Assembly (NCBI GenBank): GCA_000151295.1
Contig: GG745335.1
Span: forward strand, 890,460 to 906,345
Direction of reading: 5' to 3'
Length of the DNA stretch: 15,886 bases
Source of the DNA: Allomyces macrogynus ATCC 38327
Lineage: Eukaryota; Blastocladiomycota; Blastocladiomycetes; Blastocladiales; Blastocladiaceae
Position 1 is the stretch's first letter. Each line of letters begins with the position of its first letter. Of this stretch, positions 1 through 8,330 are shown one piece after another. A program made the translations under genes and the position numbers. The notes under the pieces are model-generated. The model was given only the letters and a program-made list of their open reading frames with translations. It searched no databases and was not told the origin of the DNA.

Positions 1-2049
1 CTCTCCCCCAGTGGCCCTGGTGCCGGAACGAGCGGCGCCATGGGCCCAAGCACGTCCCACAAGAACACCCACCCGTCCTCGGACCCACAAATCGCGTACC
101 GGCCATCGTCCGAGAACGAGGCGCGGATCTGCGAGTGCGCGTTTGTGTGGCCCTTGAGTTTGGCCACGACCGACTTGTCCTTGAGGTCGTAGAAGCGCAA
201 GCGCGAGTCATTGGACGAGACGAGCAGCCGGTCGGTCGAGCATCGCGTGGCAATGGCCGCGGTCTCGGGCCACGACTCGATACCGGTCACCTTCTTGGGG
301 TACTTGTTGTTGCGGCCCTTGCGCGACTTGACGGTCACTTGCGTGTGGTACCGCAGGGCCAGACTGGCGCCGACACCCGCGCCGGGCGGGGCCTCAACGA
401 CTTCGTAGAACATGAGCGAACCTAGGAAGCGCGTCCGACCCAGATGTCAGTGTCTCTTCGCCCTCTCTCTCAGTCGCAAATCTCCTGTCAATGTCTAGCG
501 GTACGCACCCGAATAGGTCCCCACAACGCACTTGTGCCCGTCTTGCGTGAACTGCACGGCCGTCAAATACTGCCTTGCGACCTCCTGGCAATTTACGAGC
601 CGCTTCTCATCCAACGACCAGAGCCGCAACTTGCCATCAAAGCAAGACGTGGCAAAGTACCGGTCGTCGAGTGGATGGAACGCGACCGACGTGACAAAGT
701 CGCCGTGGTTGAAAATGGCCAGCGTGTCGGCGCGCGTCAAGTGCCAGACGCGCACCGTCTTATCGGTCGATGCCGAGGCCAGAAACGACGCGCGGTTCCA
801 CGCCAAGTCCAGGATATCACCCGCGTGGCCGCGGTACTCGTGCCATGGTGCGGGAACAACCAGGGCCCCGCCGCCTGAGGGCATCGGTGGGGATTTCGGG
901 TCGGCGGGGTCGAGGCTACCTAACCGAATCATCGTCCGAACTAGTACGACAACGCCGTGACGGCCGCGGTGAGGGGCGACGGGAGGAGGAGGGCGGGGGG
1001 GGCAGGGGGAGCACTGCGGGATATGGGGGTGCGGTGTGCGGCGGCGGAGGGGGAGGGACCGGTTCCCCGGTTGACGGCAGGCCCGGTGCCGGACTGCCAG
1101 CGCTGGAAGTCGGGCGCGTGGCTGTCGCCGCTCATGGCACTATGACCGTCCGAGAAACTCGGCGAGGCATGGTGCCGCGTCGCGTGCGGGTCGAGCGTCT
1201 GCGCGAGCGACATGCCCGCAAACTGCCGCGACCCGGACTTGAGCTTGGCCTTGGTCTACACCGCACGCTCTCTCGAATGAGATCCACCACCACCGCAATC
1301 GTCCTTTCTCAAACAGAAGCCAAACCCCCACGCACCTTGACACGCTGCCACGAGACAGGCCGCACACCGTCGCCCGCAAACCCATCGAGTGCCGGGACCG
1401 GCGGCACGGGTTTCCCACTGGCATCCTCATCCATATCGAGCGTGAAGAAACTGCCGGCCCGTTTCCGCAACGTCGTGAAAAACGATTTCTTGGACATGGT
1501 ACTGCGCGCGTCCGTGTCGGACCCGCGTCTGCGCCATGCTGGGCCCGCGTACACTTCCGACCGGCTCGTGACCGATGCCGTATCCGACGACGCGGCAGCG
1601 AGCCGTGCAGCCGATGACGGGAACGGCTCGAGGTCGCTCGCGAGCCGCCGTACGGGTGGTGCGCGGAACGGGCGCTGCGTCGCGTTCGACCCGGTGCCGG
1701 CGCTCACGCTCTCGGCCTCGGAATCGGCCCTGGCGGCGTCACCAGCGCCATTGGCGCCGTTGCTGCTGGCCGTGGGCGATGCGGCGACGGAGTTCGCGAC
1801 CGAGTCGAGCCGCGTGCGACGTAAGCTGCCGGCGTCGGTGCCGTCGAGACTGGGTTTACTCGGGCGCGGTGGTGGGGTCGGCAGCGGACGCTTGGACGCG
1901 GCGGCGCGTGCGGGAGAGACGGGGGCCGAAGGAAGGGGGGTTGATGAGGCGACAGGTGCGGTGGGCGGCGATTGGGAAGAGACTGGCGCGTCTTGTGCGT
2001 CGTAGAACTGAATGTCGTCGTCGTCCGAGTCGGACCCGTTCGGGTCCAT
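1..2049 (-). CDS. WDR44: WDR44-like WD40-repeat protein (3' end beyond the window)
   Basis: Minus-strand gene, partial at the left edge. Proposed exons: 2049-1336, 1255-1015, 919-509, 421-<1. Introns 1 (1335-1256) and 3 (508-422) have GTGCGT donors and join in frame; intron 2 (1014-920) is phase-compatible but its donor (GTGCTC) is tentative. The protein starts with an acidic FFAT-like motif, followed by a long Ser/Pro/Ala-rich disordered region. Exon 3 holds WD repeats (HEYRGHAGDILDLAWN, STDKTVRVWHL, DFVTSVAFHPLDDRYFATS, DGKLRLWSL) and exon 4 continues with RKGRNNKYPKKVTGIE, VSSNDSRLRFYDL and GSEDGWVFLWDV, all in the order found in human WDR44 and yeast YMR102C-type proteins. Animal WDR44 is a Rab11 effector that bridges recycling tubules to the ER; a similar role here is inferred. 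The first WD blade is hard to recognise. The start was chosen because the FFAT motif follows at once; the frame stays open upstream to 2346 but that stretch is unlike any family member. Confidence 0.85.
1990..2031 (-). other. FFAT-like VAP-binding motif in the WDR44-like protein
   Basis: Residues 7-20 of the predicted protein read DSDDDDIQFYDAQD: an acidic tract followed by a core with Phe-Tyr-Asp-Ala and an acidic residue at core position 7. This matches the EFFDAxE pattern, with Q in place of E at position 1. Human WDR44 has a similar EFYDAPE core close to its N-terminus and binds ER VAP proteins. Conservation of position supports both the gene identity and the chosen start codon. Confidence 0.65.
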
Positions 2050-2478
2050 GGTAGGTAGCAACGAGGTGGATCGCACGCGCAGATTGGAATGCAACAGGTG
2101 CGAGCGTATAAGAGAGTCGATGCCGCGAAATATTTGCGGATGTGGTGGAGGAAGGAATTTGGAGCAACAACCGCAGAAGGGGCACGCCAATGGCAGCCGA
2201 TGGAAACGTTGGACTTCGATTTTTTGAAGTCTACAGAAGACAACTTTGACCCGACCGGAAACTTTTATCCTGTGCCAAGACCTCAAGCAAGGCCGCTTCA
2301 GGCCGAGAACCAGGGCCGGGAAAGACATCAGCGAGCGTGGATGCAAGTGAATGCAAGAATAAATGTACTAGGTGCAGCAATGGTAAATTAAATACGGACG
2401 ACGAGGTGACGAGCCAGAAGTCGCCGTGACACGACCAAAACCAAAACAAAACCGAAGATCGCTGTGCGCGTTCGCCCT
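2050..2478. other. Intergenic spacer: WDR44-like promoter and DPH5 3' region
   Basis: About 430 bases between the stop of DPH5 and the start of the WDR44-like gene, both on the minus strand. It must hold the DPH5 3'UTR and the upstream gene's promoter. It is less GC-rich than the coding regions. I see no clear minus-strand TATA box or AATAAA. Open frames cross it on both strands, but none encodes anything recognisable. Confidence 0.5.
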
Positions 2479-3321
2479 CTAGGCGAGCTCGGCGTACTTG
2501 TCAAACGCTTCCTTGTTGATGGCAAACAGCCGCACATAGTCGCGCTCGAGCTCGTGCATCTTGGCAGGAATGATCAGCGAGTGCAGCGGCTCGCCGAAAT
2601 CAGCTGTGAGCAGCTCCTGCAAGGTACCGGCCTTGACCACCTGGTCACGCGTACCAACACGCGCGAGGCCAACGGCAATCGTCGTCGGCGCGTAGGCACC
2701 CTCCCCACGCTTCTCCTCAATCTCAAGCAGCTGCTCGACCGCCTGGTTGACGGTCATGAACCGCGGCGGCTCGTATACGAGACGACCGCGCGCCATGTTC
2801 TCAAACGACTGCTCGCGGACCTTGATGTCGAGCAGGCACAATGTGTGCAGGCCGAGCGTGCGGTTGGTCTTGACCTTGTCGTACCACGAGTCGGGCCGCC
2901 ACGTTTCCGTGAAAAACACCATCGAAATGGTGATACCAAACGAGTAGAGCTGCAGGCCCGCACAGCCAATCGCGTTCATGATCGAGGCATTGTGGATGAC
3001 CTCCACGGGGATCTGGAGCTCCTTGGCACGCAGAATCAAGTCCGTGTGCGTCGTGGCGCCAAAGGGGTCGCCCACGACGAGAAAGGCCACGTTGACCTTG
3101 TCGGCATTGTCGAGAATCGTGTCGGACTCGGACTCGACGGTTTCGCGGTGCGCGAGGTGAACGGGCTTGCCGTAGAGCTGCTCAAGACGGGCCTTGTCGA
3201 TGCCAGGCAGGATCGAGGTGTAGGCCTCGAGGTAGATGCGCTCGCACGACTTGACGGCGTCGAGACCGCGCAGCGTGATGTCGCGCTCGTCGCCGAGGCC
3301 GAGGCCGACGACGTAGAGCAT
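2479..3321 (-). CDS. DPH5: Diphthine methyl ester synthase (diphthamide biosynthesis)
   Basis: Intronless ORF of 280 residues, close to the usual 280-300 of eukaryotic Dph5. This SAM-dependent methyltransferase methylates the modified histidine of translation elongation factor 2 in the second step of diphthamide synthesis, in the cytosol. The N-terminus [20 protein letters not shown] aligns directly with the family start, which fixes the ATG at 3321. Signature segments are [12 protein letters not shown] (residues 84-95), [12 protein letters not shown] (108-119), the WRPDSWYDK block (141-149) and ENMARGRL followed by YEPPRFM. The C-terminal [17 protein letters not shown] block is also typical. 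The frame stays open upstream of the ATG, but the extra sequence is not conserved and includes the promoter. The gene is divergent from argininosuccinate synthase, with 561 bases between the two starts. Confidence 0.96.
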   Translation of the reverse strand: MLYVVGLGLGDERDITLRGLDAVKSCERIYLEAYTSILPGIDKARLEQLYGKPVHLAHRETVESESDTILDNADKVNVAFLVVGDPFGATTHTDLILRAKELQIPVEVIHNASIMNAIGCAGLQLYSFGITISMVFFTETWRPDSWYDKVKTNRTLGLHTLCLLDIKVREQSFENMARGRLVYEPPRFMTVNQAVEQLLEIEEKRGEGAYAPTTIAVGLARVGTRDQVVKAGTLQELLTADFGEPLHSLIIPAKMHELERDYVRLFAINKEAFDKYAELA

Positions 3322-3509
3322 GGCTGGGCCGTTGGTCTTGTTGCCTGCGGGCGGTTGCAGCAAATGGGGGCAGCGGTGCGCCGCTGGTCTGGTTGGCGAT
3401 CGTCCAAGCTGGATGGATGGATGGTGGAGCAAGGCAGCGATCAAGCCAGGAACATCATTGCGCCTTCGGTGCAGCAGGCGTGAATCACAGTGCCAGAACT
3501 TTCGCGGCA

Positions 3510-3515
3510 CACGTG
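3510..3515. promoter_or_regulatory. CACGTG E-box in the DPH5/ASS divergent promoter
   Basis: A perfect palindromic CACGTG hexamer between the two start codons. It is the core site of Cbf1-type bHLH factors, and such a factor is encoded later in this window. The flank (CACACGTGG) does not match the extended RTCACRTG consensus, so it may be a chance match. Confidence 0.3.
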
Positions 3516-3769
3516 GTGCGGTGGAGAGTGACTGCGTTCCTCCGTGACTGCGCGTTGTGATCAGAGCATCGCCAACGCAGCGCGACGCATCAACAGCCCA
3601 GCCCAGCCCAGCCGCAATCATTTCCATTTTCCACGACCGGCCCCATGATCATCGTCCTGCCCCGTCGTGCACGGCCAACGTGACGACGGTTCCCCGGTCG
3701 CTCGCGCACCATGCCGTGCCGGCACGCGCGTGGGACCGGTCGAATTCGCTCGGCCACGCTCAGCGACCG

Positions 3770-3775
3770 TATAAA
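3770..3775 (+). promoter_or_regulatory. TATA box of argininosuccinate synthase
   Basis: TATAAA lies 113 bases upstream of the ASS start codon. At the usual 25-35 base spacing it would place transcription initiation near 3795-3810, giving a 5' leader of about 80 bases. Confidence 0.6.
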
Positions 3776-3799
3776 GCCAGCGCGCCGCCGCCCTCGGCC

Positions 3800-3886
3800 A
3801 TGTCCACCATCCCCACCAACCCCCACCACCTCCAGTCGCGATCCCAGACCCGACCGCACCCTTCACCTACCAATCCACCACCATGA
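3800..3886 (+). CDS. Possible 28-residue upstream ORF overlapping the ASS start
   Basis: ATG at 3800 opens 28 codons (MSTIPTNPHHLQ..., Pro/His/Ser/Thr-rich, ending in three prolines) and stops with TGA inside the ASS start, in an ATGA overlap. Stop-start overlap of this kind can allow reinitiation or repress the main ORF. The peptide does not resemble the fungal arginine attenuator peptide. Its ATG is only about 30 bases after the TATA box, so it may sit at or before the real cap site and never be translated. Confidence 0.3.
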   Translation: MSTIPTNPHHLQSRSQTRPHPSPTNPPP

Positions 3887-5283
3887 GCCCCAAGCGCAAG
3901 TCCAGCTCCAAGCGCCCCTCGGCCCCTGCCACGCCCAAGTCGGCGTCGCCTGCTCCCGCTGCCGCACCGGCACCCGCAACCGCCGCTGCCCCCAAGTCGG
4001 CCGCGTCCAAGGGCCGCGTCTGCCTCGCCTACTCGGGCGGTCTCGACACGTCGTGCATTCTCGCATGGCTCATTGACGAGGGCTACGAGGTCGTTGCCTT
4101 CATGGCCGATGTTGGCCAAGAAGAGGACTTTGAGGCCGCGCGCCAAAAGGCACTGCTCGTCGGCGCCAAGTCGGTCCACATCCACGACCTGCGCGAGCAA
4201 TTTGTCGAGAAGATCATTTGGCCGTGCATCCAATCGAATGCCACCTACGAGAACGACTACCTGCTCGGCACGTCGCTTGCACGCCCCGTCATCACCGCCG
4301 CGCAGATTGCCGTGGCCAAGGCCGAGGGCTGCGATTTCGTCTCGCACGGGTGCACGGGCAAGGGCAACGACCAGGTCCGGTTCGAGCTCGGCTACTATGC
4401 GCTGCAGCCGTCAATCAAGGTCATTTCGCCGTGGCGTATCCCGGCCTTCTACGAGCGTTTTGCCGGCCGTCAGGCCCTGCTCGACTACGCGGCACAGAAG
4501 GGTATTCCGGTCGCGCAGACCAAGGCCAAGCCGTGGTCGACCGACGAAAACCTCTACCACATCTCGTTTGAGGCCGGTATCCTCGAGGACCCGGACGTGA
4601 CGCCGCCCGCCGACATGTGGAAGCTCACGGTCGACCCGGCCACGGCGCCCGCGCAGGGCGAGTCGATTGCGATTGATTTCGTGAACGGCATCCCCGTCTC
4701 CGTCGAGAACCTGTCGGACAAGACGGTTGTTGGGTCGGCCGACAAGCCGGCGCCGCTCGACGTGTTCCTCTACCTGAACACGCTCGGCCGCCGCAACGGG
4801 ATTGGCCGTATTGACATTGTCGAGAACCGGTTTATCGGCATCAAGTCGCGTGGTTGCTACGAGACGCCCGGCGGCACGATCCTGCTCAAGGCGCACAAGG
4901 ACCTCGAGGGCCTGACCATGGACCGCGAAGTGCGCAAGCTGCGCGACGAGCTGTCGTTCAAGTACGCGCACCTGCTCTACAATGGTCTCTACTTTACGCC
5001 CGAGACCAAGATGATTCTCGACATGGTCAAGGCCTCGCAGACGAACGTCTCGGGCCGCGTGCGCCTGTCGCTGCGCCAAGGGAACGTGACGATCCTCGGC
5101 CGCAAAGCGCTTGAGCCCAAGAAGTGTCTCTACAACTCGGAGCTCGCGTCTATGGACTCGTCGCTGTCGGACGCTGGTTCGGGCTGGGGCTTTGACCCGA
5201 CCGCGTCGGAAGGGTTCATCAAAACCATTTCCATGCGCATTCGCTTGTGGTCGGCCCAGCAAGAGCAGCCGCCGACGCTGTAG
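3883..5283 (+). CDS. ARG1: Argininosuccinate synthase (arginine biosynthesis)
   Basis: Intronless ORF of 466 residues. The enzyme joins citrulline and aspartate with ATP to make argininosuccinate, the penultimate step of arginine synthesis. The catalytic body starts at GRVCLAYSGGLDTSCILAWL, whose SGGLDTS (residues 51-57) is the N-type ATP-pyrophosphatase loop. SHGCTGKGNDQVRFE (154-168) is the second family signature. The NDYLLGTSLARP, AKPWSTDENLYHISFE, SRGCYETPGG and ALEPKKCLYN blocks are also family-typical. Yeast Arg1 has 420 residues and begins almost at the loop; here about 43 extra Lys/Pro/Ala/Ser-rich residues precede it. The ATG at 3883 sits in a good context (CCACCATGA) downstream of a TATA box, and no other in-frame ATG lies between it and the conserved region. 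Confidence 0.97.
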   Translation: MSPKRKSSSKRPSAPATPKSASPAPAAAPAPATAAAPKSAASKGRVCLAYSGGLDTSCILAWLIDEGYEVVAFMADVGQEEDFEAARQKALLVGAKSVHIHDLREQFVEKIIWPCIQSNATYENDYLLGTSLARPVITAAQIAVAKAEGCDFVSHGCTGKGNDQVRFELGYYALQPSIKVISPWRIPAFYERFAGRQALLDYAAQKGIPVAQTKAKPWSTDENLYHISFEAGILEDPDVTPPADMWKLTVDPATAPAQGESIAIDFVNGIPVSVENLSDKTVVGSADKPAPLDVFLYLNTLGRRNGIGRIDIVENRFIGIKSRGCYETPGGTILLKAHKDLEGLTMDREVRKLRDELSFKYAHLLYNGLYFTPETKMILDMVKASQTNVSGRVRLSLRQGNVTILGRKALEPKKCLYNSELASMDSSLSDAGSGWGFDPTASEGFIKTISMRIRLWSAQQEQPPTL

Positions 5284-5729
5284 GCGAGTCGCTGGGATTT
5301 TTGTCATTTTTGGGAGTATTATAACAAGCGTATTTGCGTGCATTTTCCTTGCTGACCGTGAGCAACTTTTGCGCCGACTTTTCGGCTGCCGAGATTCAAG
5401 AGCGACACACAACATGGGAGCACAACCGCGCGTGCATTTCATAACCCGGCACCGAGCCCATCATCCGACCCAACTCTTTCCCAACCGTTCAGTTTGTTTC
5501 AAGTCAACAGTCGACTGCACAACCGAAATGCCCGACCAAAACGCACCCGCCGGCAAATGATGCATTGTTCCTGTCGCGGCGCTCCACGGTCCTTGCAGCT
5601 GCGGCTCGAATACCACATTCTCGTCGTCCTCCTGGCAACTGTGGCGCTAGCCCCGGCACCCCGCGGGTCCCGATCAGAAAACACGTCAATGCGGTAAATA
5701 ACGCGCGGCGAGCCGCGTAGGCCGTAGCC

Positions 5730-5736
5730 TATAAAA
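5730..5736 (+). promoter_or_regulatory. TATA box of the F-box gene
   Basis: TATAAAA lies 72 bases upstream of the start codon at 5802, which suggests transcription starts near 5755-5770 with a very short leader. Confidence 0.6.
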
Positions 5737-5767
5737 TACGCGACCGATGGAGAGGTGGGGAGACGCG

Positions 5768-5799
5768 TCTGTTCCACTCGACATCTGTTCCACTTGACA
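5768..5799 (+). repeat. Two-copy 16-bp tandem repeat in the F-box gene leader
   Basis: TCTGTTCCACTCGACA (5768-5783) is followed directly by TCTGTTCCACTTGACA (5784-5799), one mismatch apart. The pair ends three bases before the start codon, so it makes up most of the predicted 5' leader. Confidence 0.8.
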
Positions 5800-5801
5800 C
5801 C

Positions 5802-7430
5802 ATGTTCGGCCTGCTCAAGTACATTGCCGCGACGGCAAACTGTCTCGCCCCCACTTCGCGCCGTCTTCGTTCAACGCGGTTATCAAGTGCTCTTGAGCGC
5901 GCACGACGAGCCTACCACGACACGACGCCGCGATCCTCACTCGAAACGCTGCCCGACACGGTCCTCGAAGCGATCTTGCGCTTGCTCGCCGATACGGATC
6001 GCGTCGCTCTGTTGCAACTAGCGCGCGCGTCGCCTCTGCTCTACGCGCCGGCCATCGACGTGGCGATCCGTACTGCGAGCGTGCCGTGGTACCCGTTGAG
6101 CTCGAGCGATGGCGACAGTGGACAGCGCAGTCCGCCGTTGTCGTCTTCAGCAGGTGCCGACGCGATTGGCCAGCTCGGGTACTGGGCACAGCGTGCGCCG
6201 GATACGGTTCCAAGGGTGTACCTAATCGCCGCACCCGCGAAGGGCGGATCCACGCTGACCTCGACGGCATTGATTGGCCCGATTTCACCCAAGCATCTGT
6301 CGACTCTACACCTCAACGACACGACGGGTCTCTTGACCAAACCCGTCCTGCCGCACGCGCGGCACGTTTCCTGGTCGGTCCCGATCAGTAACGACGTGGT
6401 TTTCACGATCCTGCGCACCCTAACGACGTTGGGCGGGCTCCCGGCCTGTGTATCGCGATTCACGCTGCGACTGACGAGCGCCGACATGATCGACACGTTC
6501 CGCGCAAACTTGGTTGTGCAGAGCCTGGCTGCTCTCCTTGCGCCGAACAGCAAGGCAACGCTCGTCCCGTCGCACGTGCAGCACCTCGACCTGATCTTTG
6601 ACGACGACACGGCCGATATCAACGGGTACCTCGCGCTCGTGCCCGCCATCGCAACGCCGCTGACCAAGGGCCTGCCGCCACGCACGCTCAAGTCGCTCAC
6701 GGTGCGCGGATTCCGTCGACTGCGCAACAGCGTGTGGGTGCGCGATGAGCCCGTCGCCGTCCCCTGGCCCGTCTCGCTCGAATCCGTCGAAATCGACGTC
6801 GGCGATGGCGGGACCGGCATGTATATCACGAATGCGATCGCGTCAATGCGCAACCGCAAGCTTCCGTCGCTGCACACGCTCAAGCTCGCGGCGATCCCGA
6901 TTGCGAGCGGGAACGTGGCCGCGCATGTGGTCATGGCGCTGAAACCGACCTTGACCACGTTCCATCTCGGTGTTGCCGCCGTGTTCCAGGAAAACGCAAC
7001 GTCGGCACTGCATACGATTGTTGCGGCGCTCGTCGAGACGTGTACGGGGCTGCGCGAACTGCACTTGGGCGCGCGGAAGAGCGAGTCGTTTTCGGCCGCG
7101 GATTTGGCGGATTTGGCGCGCGATACGGTTCCGCTGCTTGGTGCGCTGCCGATCAACGAGTTGGGCCTGGTCGCGTGGGGGCTCGATGCTGCGAGCGCCG
7201 AAACGGCGGCCGTGTTGGATGCACTCGACGTGCCGACGATGCGGTCGCTCGTGCTGCGTGACAATGACAAGCTCGGAGTCACTGGCGATGCGGTCATGCT
7301 GATCACGCCGCTTGTTACGCGGCACGCGAATCTTCTCCACCTTGATATGCGCGGGTGCAGAGTCAGTACGAATGTGGCCGAGCGGTTGCGTGACATGGCA
7401 CCCACCAAGATCCGCGTTGAAATCAAGTAG
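5802..7430 (+). CDS. F-box / leucine-rich-repeat-like protein
   Basis: Intronless ORF of 542 residues. Residues 47-89 (LETLPDTVLEAILRLLADTD, then RVALLQLARASPLLYAPAID) fit the F-box pattern LPxxxLxxIxxxL...L..ARAS, the module that docks to Skp1 in SCF ubiquitin ligases. The rest is a series of irregular leucine-rich segments typical of F-box/LRR proteins: SLHTLKLAAI, GLRELHLGAR, INELGLVAWGL, TMRSLVLRDNDKLG and NLLHLDMRGCRVS. I cannot name a specific orthologue or substrate. The first 40 residues are Arg-rich with almost no acidic residues, which could be a targeting peptide or simply a basic leader. The ATG at 5802 is in good context (CACCATG), 72 bases after a TATA box. A decayed copy of the gene's 3' end lies downstream, as expected for a family that expands by local duplication. 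Confidence 0.75.
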   Translation: MFGLLKYIAATANCLAPTSRRLRSTRLSSALERARRAYHDTTPRSSLETLPDTVLEAILRLLADTDRVALLQLARASPLLYAPAIDVAIRTASVPWYPLSSSDGDSGQRSPPLSSSAGADAIGQLGYWAQRAPDTVPRVYLIAAPAKGGSTLTSTALIGPISPKHLSTLHLNDTTGLLTKPVLPHARHVSWSVPISNDVVFTILRTLTTLGGLPACVSRFTLRLTSADMIDTFRANLVVQSLAALLAPNSKATLVPSHVQHLDLIFDDDTADINGYLALVPAIATPLTKGLPPRTLKSLTVRGFRRLRNSVWVRDEPVAVPWPVSLESVEIDVGDGGTGMYITNAIASMRNRKLPSLHTLKLAAIPIASGNVAAHVVMALKPTLTTFHLGVAAVFQENATSALHTIVAALVETCTGLRELHLGARKSESFSAADLADLARDTVPLLGALPINELGLVAWGLDAASAETAAVLDALDVPTMRSLVLRDNDKLGVTGDAVMLITPLVTRHANLLHLDMRGCRVSTNVAERLRDMAPTKIRVEIK

Positions 7431-7815
7431 CCGAGGAGCATACGAGGCACCGAAATGGAGGAGCGCTGTGTACATTTGTCCATAAATTATTTCGTCTGTG
7501 CTGACGTGTTGTTGACCGTGGCCGAACTGCCTCAGCCGTTCGACATTGCACCCCAAGCGCGTACGCGCGTCATTTAATAAAATCGCAGCCCTGTAATATT
7601 CAAGGAGCGAGTAGCGCAGAGTGCTCGTCGCTCTGATCGTGTCGTGGATGACACGGGAGGTGACCATAGAGGCGCCCTTGCCTAAATGCGCCTTCCCCAC
7701 GGAAGTTGTCGTATGGTTTGGACGAGCCCGGGTCGTCTTTTGATATTTCTCTCGCCTGAGCAACAGCGTCTCCCAAGTGGGGACAGCCAGGGTCGCCTCC
7801 TTGTGAAGGTAGGTG
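7089..7815 (+). repeat. Source copy of a tandem duplication (3' end and 3' flank of the F-box gene)
   Basis: This stretch, covering the last ~115 codons of the F-box gene and about 385 bases beyond its stop, recurs in diverged form at about 7990-8640. Matching landmarks include GGCGCGCGAYACG, CTTCTCCACCTTGATWTGCGCGG, CAAGGAGCGAGTAG, GACGAGCCCGGGTC and AGGGTCGCCTC, all in the same order. The edges are approximate; weak similarity may run on to about 7940. Confidence 0.75.
7576..7581 (+). terminator. Candidate poly(A) signal of the F-box gene
   Basis: AATAAA on the plus strand, 146 bases after the TAG at 7428-7430. It is the only canonical hexamer I noticed downstream of this gene. Confidence 0.4.
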
Positions 7816-7989
7816 GAGACACTGTCACCGCACGCGTTGTGCCAGCCTCATGATCGAGGCAGTGATTTGCCGCTCCTGGCATGCGATTGCGGTACCCAGC
7901 GGGCCATGCTCTGGGTTCTAGGTGGTGGAGAGAGTTGACATGAGCCGCCAGAACACCAAGACGCGTCATTTAGCCCAAGAACGAATAGG

Positions 7990-8330
7990 TTTCGGCTGAT
8001 CTGGCGCGCGACACGATCCCGCTGCTTGCATCCTCCTAATTAATGTGTGCGCTGGGTCTGGTCGGGTGGTCTTGGAATGTCCAGCGCGGGAACGGCGACC
8101 GTGGTGACCACGTTCGTTAAACCGACGATTCGCTGGTTTCGCGCGACCGTGACAAGTTGGGGGCAACCGGCGACGCTGTCGCGCTATTGGAACGATTGCT
8201 ACGCGTCATGAGAAGCTTCTCCACCTTGATTTGCGCGGATGCGGGACCGCGAGTGACTCGGGTAAGCGGTATCGTGCTATGGCGCGTGCCGTGATCCGCC
8301 TTGATGTCATGTACCCAAGGAGCGTGTAGC
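7990..8330 (+). pseudogene. Decayed partial copy of the F-box/LRR gene (C-terminal part)
   Basis: Aligns by eye with the last ~115 codons of the intact gene (from about 7089 to its stop). The first matching block is TCTGGCGCGCGACACGATCC, against TTTGGCGCGCGATACGGTTC in the parent. The copy has many substitutions and indels, in-frame stops (for example TAATTAATG near 8038) and no single open frame. The parental TAG corresponds to TAC here, with the next TAG some 15 bases later. The F-box and the first three quarters of the gene are absent, so it cannot make the parental protein. There is no TATA box or good start in front of it. Confidence 0.75.

Larger units (their letters stand above)
3322..3882. 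promoter_or_regulatory. Divergent promoter region between DPH5 and argininosuccinate synthase
   Basis: A 561-base spacer between two outward-facing starts. It contains a short GGAT tetranucleotide run (3411-3424), a CACGTG E-box (3510-3515), a short CAGCC-type repeat near 3594-3612, a TATA box serving the plus strand (3770-3775) and an upstream ORF (3800-3886). No TATA box is evident for DPH5. Confidence 0.55.
5284..5801. other. Intergenic spacer: ASS 3'UTR and F-box gene promoter
   Basis: About 520 bases between two plus-strand genes. The first part is AT-richer (5300-5360) and should be the ASS 3'UTR; I see no canonical AATAAA. The last 75 bases contain a TATA box and a two-copy 16-bp repeat leading into the next start codon. 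No recognisable gene lies here on either strand. Confidence 0.5.

Noticed and set aside
770..2005. A 411-codon plus-strand ORF opposite the WDR44-like gene
   Set aside because: It is Arg/Gly/Ala-rich with no recognisable domain and lies antisense to exons supported by homology. High GC keeps stop codons rare on both strands.
2089..2391. A 100-codon plus-strand ORF in the spacer between the WDR44-like gene and DPH5
   Set aside because: Parts look protein-like, but there is no homology, no promoter signal and the base composition is that of a spacer. It overlaps the promoter of a minus-strand gene.
2464..3483. A 339-codon plus-strand ORF opposite DPH5
   Set aside because: Antisense shadow of a gene with very strong homology; the translation matches nothing I recognise.
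3322..3627. In-frame N-terminal extension of DPH5 up to 3627
   Set aside because: The family start [10 protein letters not shown] is exact at 3321, and the extension is unconserved and crosses the divergent promoter.
4411..5442. A 343-codon minus-strand ORF opposite argininosuccinate synthase
   Set aside because: Arg-rich antisense shadow in the complement of a conserved enzyme.
5747..5797. A 16-residue upstream ORF before the F-box gene
   Set aside because: Its ATG is only 17 bases after the TATA box, so it is probably not in the transcript.
6041..7483. A 480-codon minus-strand ORF opposite the F-box gene
   Set aside because: Ser/Arg-rich with no domain. The plus strand has a TATA box, a good start context, an F-box and leucine-rich segments.
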